Shown piece after piece: positions 41,974 to 42,332 of a stretch of 42,332 nt of DNA (positions within the stretch are counted from its first letter, which is position 1; each line of letters starts with the position of its first letter). The notes beneath the pieces are model-generated. The model ran no database searches. It saw only the letters and a list, made by a program, of their open reading frames with translations, and was not told the DNA's origin. The stretch comes from Candidatus Aenigmatarchaeota archaeon (GTDB lineage Archaea; Aenigmatarchaeota; Aenigmatarchaeia; GW2011-AR5): assembly GCA_016193585.1 (NCBI GenBank), contig JACPRW010000007.1, positions 1 through 42,332 of the forward strand. The letters run 5' to 3'. Position numbers and translations under genes: made by a program.

Positions 41974-42137
41974 GTCATCCCCACAGTACCATGTTTCAAA
42001 ATGCCAATGGGTACTCAAGATAGGCGGCAACCCTCTCAATACCCCTCAAGAGGCGGCATCTGCGAATGCAATATGCGTATATATTTTATTTCTCATGGTA
42101 CAATTACACCTTTCCGATCAGTATGGAAAAAAGGATT

Positions 42138-42332
42138 TATAGTGAAACAAGAAAATAATATCGGCATATTGCTTCTTGTTTCACATACATGGTAAAGCAA
42201 AGCTTTACCTGTACAGGTGAAACGTTGTTTCACCATGTATAGCAAACAAGGAAGTAATACAAGGTGGATTCCATGAATCCACCTGTACAGGAGAATCTTC
42301 GATTCTCCTCGTATCGTGTTTATTTCCTTGTA
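42138..42332. repeat. Composite hairpin array at the right edge (modules C, B, A, inverted relative to the thrS copy)
   Basis: Module C: GTGAAACAAGAA (42142-42153) with TTCTTGTTTCAC (42173-42184), loop AATAATATCGGC..., minus-strand TATA box CTATAAATC at 42142-42134. Module B: 54-nt double hairpin 42186-42239 (TACAT; GGTAAAGC-AAA-GCTTTACC; TGTACA; GGTGAAAC-GTT-GTTTCACC; ATGTA). Module A: 42239-42332, the reverse complement of 23693-23786 with one mismatch, running off the window. 42040-42137 shows no convincing gene. Confidence 0.9.

Noticed and set aside
42046-42096. 16-residue minus-strand leader ORF before the TraB-like gene
   Set aside because: Preceded by GGAAAGGTG, but there is no repeated regulatory codon pattern or attenuator to support a leader peptide.

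Overview
The window is archaeal. It carries an archaeal threonyl-tRNA synthetase with the archaeal editing domain, the archaeal FBP aldolase/phosphatase, type II GAPDH, Trm5, Taw1, Taw2, aTrm56 and archaeal Elp3, and a tRNA-Gln with two bulge-helix-bulge introns. TATA boxes lie 25-40 nt before many starts. The zinc-type adenylate kinase, compact operons and a T-loop tRNA intron would suit a DPANN-type lineage (for example Micrarchaeota or Diapherotrites), but the sequence alone does not prove the placement. Most genes are fairly GC-rich; a few are visibly AT-rich and probably acquired.

Layout. 1-2.6 kb is an accessory edge: a transposase tail, an AT-rich protein with a HEPN-like motif, and a RelE-type toxin-antitoxin operon with a zinc-ribbon third gene. 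2.8-5.7 kb holds an unknown gene, a PIN-domain gene broken by a small hairpin element, adk and a UPF0200-type kinase. 5.8-16.8 kb holds trm5, a gluconeogenic fbp-pgk-gap operon followed by a transporter, an O-methyltransferase, dinB, and the wyosine genes taw2 and taw1 (divergent), then aTrm56. 17-23.7 kb holds an AT-rich unknown, a metallopeptidase, a HAD hydrolase, the two-intron tRNA-Gln, a YbaK-type deacylase, a four-gene operon (amide ligase, ATP-grasp, amidohydrolase, small protein) and a small HTH pair. 23.9-37.7 kb holds thrS and an almost complete aspartate-family pathway: lysA, an unknown gene, dapF, an aspartokinase plus hom, dapL, asd, lysC, dapB, dapA and an Lrp/AsnC regulator. 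37.7-42.3 kb holds a DedA protein, a 27-residue zinc microprotein, an FGE-like protein, elp3 and a TraB/Tiki-like protein.

The most unusual content is not coding. Several intergenic regions carry structured palindromic elements of related kinds. One kind is a TATAG...CTATA palindrome whose arms differ from copy to copy while the loop keeps an AAATAATATC-like motif; its ends place a TATA box in front of the neighbouring gene. Another is an exactly 54-nt double hairpin (TACAT, 8-bp stem with 3-nt loop, TGTACA, 8-bp stem with 3-nt loop, ATGTA). These combine into composite arrays of about 200 nt. Two arrays lie in inverted orientation and bracket the thrS-to-elp3 segment, sharing 93 of 94 nt in one module. 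I do not recognise this family and regard it as the best candidate here for something undescribed.
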